Source: Sulfuricella sp. (GTDB lineage: Bacteria > Pseudomonadota > Gammaproteobacteria > Burkholderiales > Sulfuricellaceae). From it: a stretch of DNA of 8,510 nucleotides. Under the pieces are notes generated by a model that was given only the letters and a program-made list of their open reading frames with translations, searched no databases and had not been told where the DNA came from. The translations under genes were made by a program, and so were the position numbers. The DNA lies in contig JAUYEK010000378.1 of NCBI GenBank assembly GCA_030691435.1, positions 1 to 8,510 of the forward strand, written 5' to 3'. Positions 5,824-8,510 of the stretch are shown one piece after another (the first letter of the stretch is position 1; every line of letters starts with the position of its first letter).

Positions 5824-5841
5824 AAAGAGGCGATTAACCTC
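5822..5841 (-). terminator. Weak terminator candidate for the glucokinase operon
   Basis: On the minus strand a short stem GAGG/CCTC (5827-5830, 5838-5841) with a 7-base loop is followed by five T (5822-5826). The stem is only 4 bp, and the site overlaps the stop codon of the OGFr gene. It is more than 100 bases past the end of the minus-strand gene. Other hairpins in the convergent gap (5873-5901, arms ATTTCAG/CTGAAAT; 5915-5936, arms TTGTGC/GCACAA) lack a T-run after the stem. Confidence 0.3.
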
Positions 5842-5945
5842 GAATAGTTCAAGGATAAGCCCCGAAGTGCAAATTTCAGGGCCTTCCTTCATAACTGAAA
5901 TGGGTTATCTCAGGTTGTGCGCCAAAAAAAGCACAAACTCGCGCC

Positions 5946-7970
5946 TCATTTGAGCGCATCAAAGAGATTGTTGAAATCGTCTGTCCAGGCTTGGGCTGCC
6001 CTGTCCAGTTTGAGAGGAATGGCGGCCTGGCGGATGGATTCCCGCTCCAAGACTTGGGGATTGGCGGCTACCAGCACCCAGTCGGTGTTGCGCAGCGCCG
6101 GGTTATCGTTTTCGTCATGGATCAGGACGGCGTGGAGCCCTTTGGCGGCAGCAATCCGCGCCACTACCGGCGGCAGCCAGAGGAAGCGGTTGGTGACATG
6201 AAAAGCGATGATGCCATCCGGGTTCATGTGCTTGAGGTACACCTCCATGGCCTCGGCAGTGATGAGATGAACGGGAATCGAATCGCCGGAAAAGGCATCC
6301 ACCGCCAGCACATCGAAACCATGCGGAGACTCCCGCTCCAGCGACAACCGGGCGTCGCCGAGCACGGTTTCAACGCGGGCGCGGCTATCCGCGATAAAGC
6401 TGAACTCGTCGCGCGCGAGTTCGATGACCGCCGGGTCGATTTCGTAGAAACGGTAAACATCGCCAGCCTGGCCGTAAAGGGCGAGCGTGCCCGCGCCCAT
6501 GCCGATCAACCCTATTTTCCTGCCATACGGTCTGCTGCTGGCTATGGCGCGACCGATGCCGGCGCTGGGGCCGTAATATGCCGTGGGTTCCTGCTGCCGC
6601 GCAGGCGACAGGAACTGTTCGCCATGTTTGACCGAACCGTGGAAGAGCTGGCGCACGTTGTCGTCGGGATTGTCGCGCTGCACGTCCACGCTGAGGAGGG
6701 CGCCATAAAAATTGCGCTCGATACGCCGTGCGTCCTCGAAATCGCCCCTGACCTGGACGAAGAGGAAATAACCGCACAATATGGCCAGTACTCCTGCCGC
6801 CGCCATCAAGGATTTGCGCTCCCGCAGCAATGCCATGGAAAGCAATGCGGTGATAACCAGGCCGATGCCAAGTTCGTAAAACGCCGGCAGGACGCGCGGC
6901 GCAACAAGCCCGACGGCAATACCGCCCAAGGCGCCGCCCAGGGACAACATCAGGTAGAAGCGCGTCAGGTAGCGAGGCCCCGGTCGCATGCGAGCCAGTT
7001 CCCCGTGGAAGAACATACAGAAAAAGAACAGGCCAACAGCGTAGAGCGGTATAGCCACCTTGACGCTCACGCCTCCCAGGGCGTAGGCGCATAAGGCCAG
7101 CAACAGCCCGGCGGGCAGCAGAAAAACATAACGCCGGTACCAACGGTCGCTCTCGAAACACAGCACAAAGGTCAGCAGATAAATGGTCAGGGGCAACAAC
7201 CACAGGAAAGGAATGGCCGCGACGTTCTGGGTCAGGTGGTTGGTGATGGCGAGCAGCATCCATGAACCCATGGCGGAGAGGCCTAGCCAGAGCAGGTAAT
7301 CGCGCAGTGCAGGATCCCAATCCCCTTCTGGATCATGCTTCCTGGCGTGAGCTGGGGGCGGCAAGGTGTGCAAATGGCGCAGGTAATTGAGCGCCGCGCC
7401 GGAGCACAGCAGCACGAACAGGGCGTACAGCCAGGACCAGGCGTAAGCCTGTTGCAGCAGGGCTGCGTGTGGCTCGATGATGAACGGGTAGCAAATGAGC
7501 GACGCCAGGGAAGCCAGGTTGGAGAGGGAAAAGTAACGGTAAACGTGAGCATCCTGAATGGTGCGAGCCACCCATGTCTGGATCAGCGGGCCGGTGGTGG
7601 AAAGCAGGAAATAAGGCAGGCCGATGGTCCCCAGTAACAGCCCCAGTATCCACAGGGTAGGCTCTTCCGTGCCACCGGGCTTCCAGTACGCGGCTGCCAC
7701 GATCGGCATGAAAACCAGGCTGGCCGCCAGCAAGGCAATATGGACAGCCACTTGGCGGCGGGCGCTCAGGTTGCGCGAGATCCAGTCGGAATAGGCGTAG
7801 CCTGCCAGTAATACCACTTGGAAAAACACCATGCACACCGACCACACTGCAGCAGAGCCGCCAAACCAAGGCAGTATCTGCTTGGCGATGATGGGTTGCA
7901 CCAGAAACAGGAGGAAGGCACTGGTAAAAATGGTTCCGGCGAACAAAATCCTGGAGAGAACGAGGGTCAT
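5946..7970 (-). CDS. Fused membrane / spermidine synthase-like protein
   Basis: This 674-residue protein has two parts. Residues 1 to about 430 are very hydrophobic, with roughly ten to twelve membrane segments beginning ILFAGTIFTSAFLLFL; stretches such as TNHLTQNVAAIPFLWLLPL are typical of the family often annotated 'fused MFS/spermidine synthase'. The C-terminal part is a Rossmann-type methyltransferase/aminopropyltransferase fold: GMGAG at 490-494, then FYEIDP, GDARLSLE and DAFSGDSIP (from D558). Classical spermidine synthases have GGGDG and a D(S/T)(S/T)DP-like catalytic loop; both are altered, so polyamine synthesis is doubtful and the substrate is unknown. ATG at 7970 lies 8 bases after the glucokinase stop with only a weak ribosome-binding site, so it is probably co-transcribed and perhaps coupled. 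Confidence 0.85.
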   Translation of the reverse strand: MTLVLSRILFAGTIFTSAFLLFLVQPIIAKQILPWFGGSAAVWSVCMVFFQVVLLAGYAYSDWISRNLSARRQVAVHIALLAASLVFMPIVAAAYWKPGGTEEPTLWILGLLLGTIGLPYFLLSTTGPLIQTWVARTIQDAHVYRYFSLSNLASLASLICYPFIIEPHAALLQQAYAWSWLYALFVLLCSGAALNYLRHLHTLPPPAHARKHDPEGDWDPALRDYLLWLGLSAMGSWMLLAITNHLTQNVAAIPFLWLLPLTIYLLTFVLCFESDRWYRRYVFLLPAGLLLALCAYALGGVSVKVAIPLYAVGLFFFCMFFHGELARMRPGPRYLTRFYLMLSLGGALGGIAVGLVAPRVLPAFYELGIGLVITALLSMALLRERKSLMAAAGVLAILCGYFLFVQVRGDFEDARRIERNFYGALLSVDVQRDNPDDNVRQLFHGSVKHGEQFLSPARQQEPTAYYGPSAGIGRAIASSRPYGRKIGLIGMGAGTLALYGQAGDVYRFYEIDPAVIELARDEFSFIADSRARVETVLGDARLSLERESPHGFDVLAVDAFSGDSIPVHLITAEAMEVYLKHMNPDGIIAFHVTNRFLWLPPVVARIAAAKGLHAVLIHDENDNPALRNTDWVLVAANPQVLERESIRQAAIPLKLDRAAQAWTDDFNNLFDALK

Positions 7971-7978
7971 GATGAAAA

Positions 7979-8510
7979 TTACCGGCTAGAGAATGCAGTG
8001 AGCATGTGCGCAACCCGCGCCGCGCCCATCAGGCCGACCTTGGGATTGAGCACGACATGGACGGGAATATCCCCCAGCAACCCGGCGAAGCGCCCCTTGT
8101 CGGCAAAAGCGCGCAGAAATTCGCCGTCCTCCAGCTTGCCCATGATCTGCGCTGCGATGCCGCCGGCAATATACACACCGCCGCGCGCCAGAACCTTGAG
8201 CGCAAGGTTGCCGGCTTCCGCGCCGTAAATGCGCGCGAACAGGGCTAGCGCCGACACGGCCAGGTCATCCTTACCGGCCATGGCGCAGTCCGAAATCGCC
8301 GCTGCCGGGTCGCCGGCCTTCATCGCTGATTGCAGTTCCGCTGTTACCTGCTGGCCTCGGTTGTCGCGCAGGAAATCGAAGATATTCACCAGACCCGGGC
8401 CAGACAGCAGACGTTCGTAGGAAACATGGCCGTAACGCTCGGCAAGATAGCGCAACAACTCGATTTGCAGCGCATCAACCGGCGCGAAATCGACATGGCT
8501 GCCCTCTGAC
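7979..8510 (-). CDS. glk: Glucokinase, C-terminal part (cut by the window edge)
   Basis: Glucokinase phosphorylates glucose with ATP to glucose 6-phosphate in the cytoplasm. The frame stays open to the right edge, so the true start lies outside; a TTG near 8458 is only an internal codon. The visible 176 residues begin SEGSHVDFAP, where the Glu and His match the glucose-contacting EGGH of bacterial glucokinases. Next come GHVSYERLLSGPGLVNI and, near the end, GGVYIAGGIAAQIMG with DGEFLRAFADKGRF, all characteristic of the Glk (ROK-independent) family. The N-terminal phosphate-binding DxGGT motif is not in the window. It ends TAA at 7979, 8 bases before the membrane/spermidine-synthase-like gene. 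Confidence 0.94.
   Translation of the reverse strand, partial: SEGSHVDFAPVDALQIELLRYLAERYGHVSYERLLSGPGLVNIFDFLRDNRGQQVTAELQSAMKAGDPAAAISDCAMAGKDDLAVSALALFARIYGAEAGNLALKVLARGGVYIAGGIAAQIMGKLEDGEFLRAFADKGRFAGLLGDIPVHVVLNPKVGLMGAARVAHMLTAFSSR

Noticed and set aside
5991..7094. 367-codon open frame on the plus strand
   Set aside because: It is antisense to the fused membrane/spermidine-synthase-like gene and has no recognisable domain or ribosome-binding site.
7979..8458. Complete short gene starting at a TTG near 8458
   Set aside because: The glucokinase frame and its conserved EGxH...DFAP motif continue upstream to the window edge, so the gene is simply cut off.

Overview
The window looks like a piece of core chromosome from a betaproteobacterium, probably near the Nitrosomonadales/Gallionellales (protein style and gene order; inferred without a database search). 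Base composition is moderately GC-rich and even, and almost every gene is a housekeeping gene.

Left part (about 1-4200, all on the minus strand). In transcription order there is a compact gene set: a family 5-type uracil-DNA glycosylase, a 61-residue 4-oxalocrotonate-tautomerase-like protein, uvrC and pgsA. These genes are joined by gaps or overlaps of only a few bases. They are followed by tRNA-Gly(GCC), tRNA-Cys(GCA) and tRNA-Leu(UAA). The order uvrC-pgsA-tRNA-Gly-tRNA-Cys-tRNA-Leu, with the same anticodons, is that of E. coli uvrC-pgsA-glyW-cysT-leuZ. The tRNA block has its own strong sigma70-type promoter between pgsA and tRNA-Gly. There is a terminator-like hairpin between tRNA-Gly and tRNA-Cys. 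A 409-bp spacer containing a palindromic, MITE-like repeat separates tRNA-Cys from tRNA-Leu, which seems to have its own extended -10 promoter. A Rho-independent terminator follows tRNA-Leu.

Middle part (4200-5823). A 123-bp divergent intergenic region leads on the plus strand to moaA (molybdenum cofactor biosynthesis). Four bases after moaA comes a small protein with the opioid-growth-factor-receptor (OGFr) conserved domain, whose bacterial role is unknown.

Right part (5946-8510, minus strand). A glucokinase gene, cut by the window edge, is followed 8 bases later by a 674-residue membrane protein. The latter has a spermidine-synthase/methyltransferase-like C-terminal domain (the 'fused MFS/spermidine synthase' family). 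It converges on the moaA pair.

The most unusual signal is a repeat family seen twice. It forms the hairpin core of the palindromic element between tRNA-Cys and tRNA-Leu. It also sits inside the uvrC reading frame as two 33-base-spaced tandem copies, which are translated in frame as two 11-residue PL.NPLPQAG units. UvrC appears to carry about 40 extra residues at this point. I see no defence system, CRISPR array or phage; the rest of the window is ordinary core genome.
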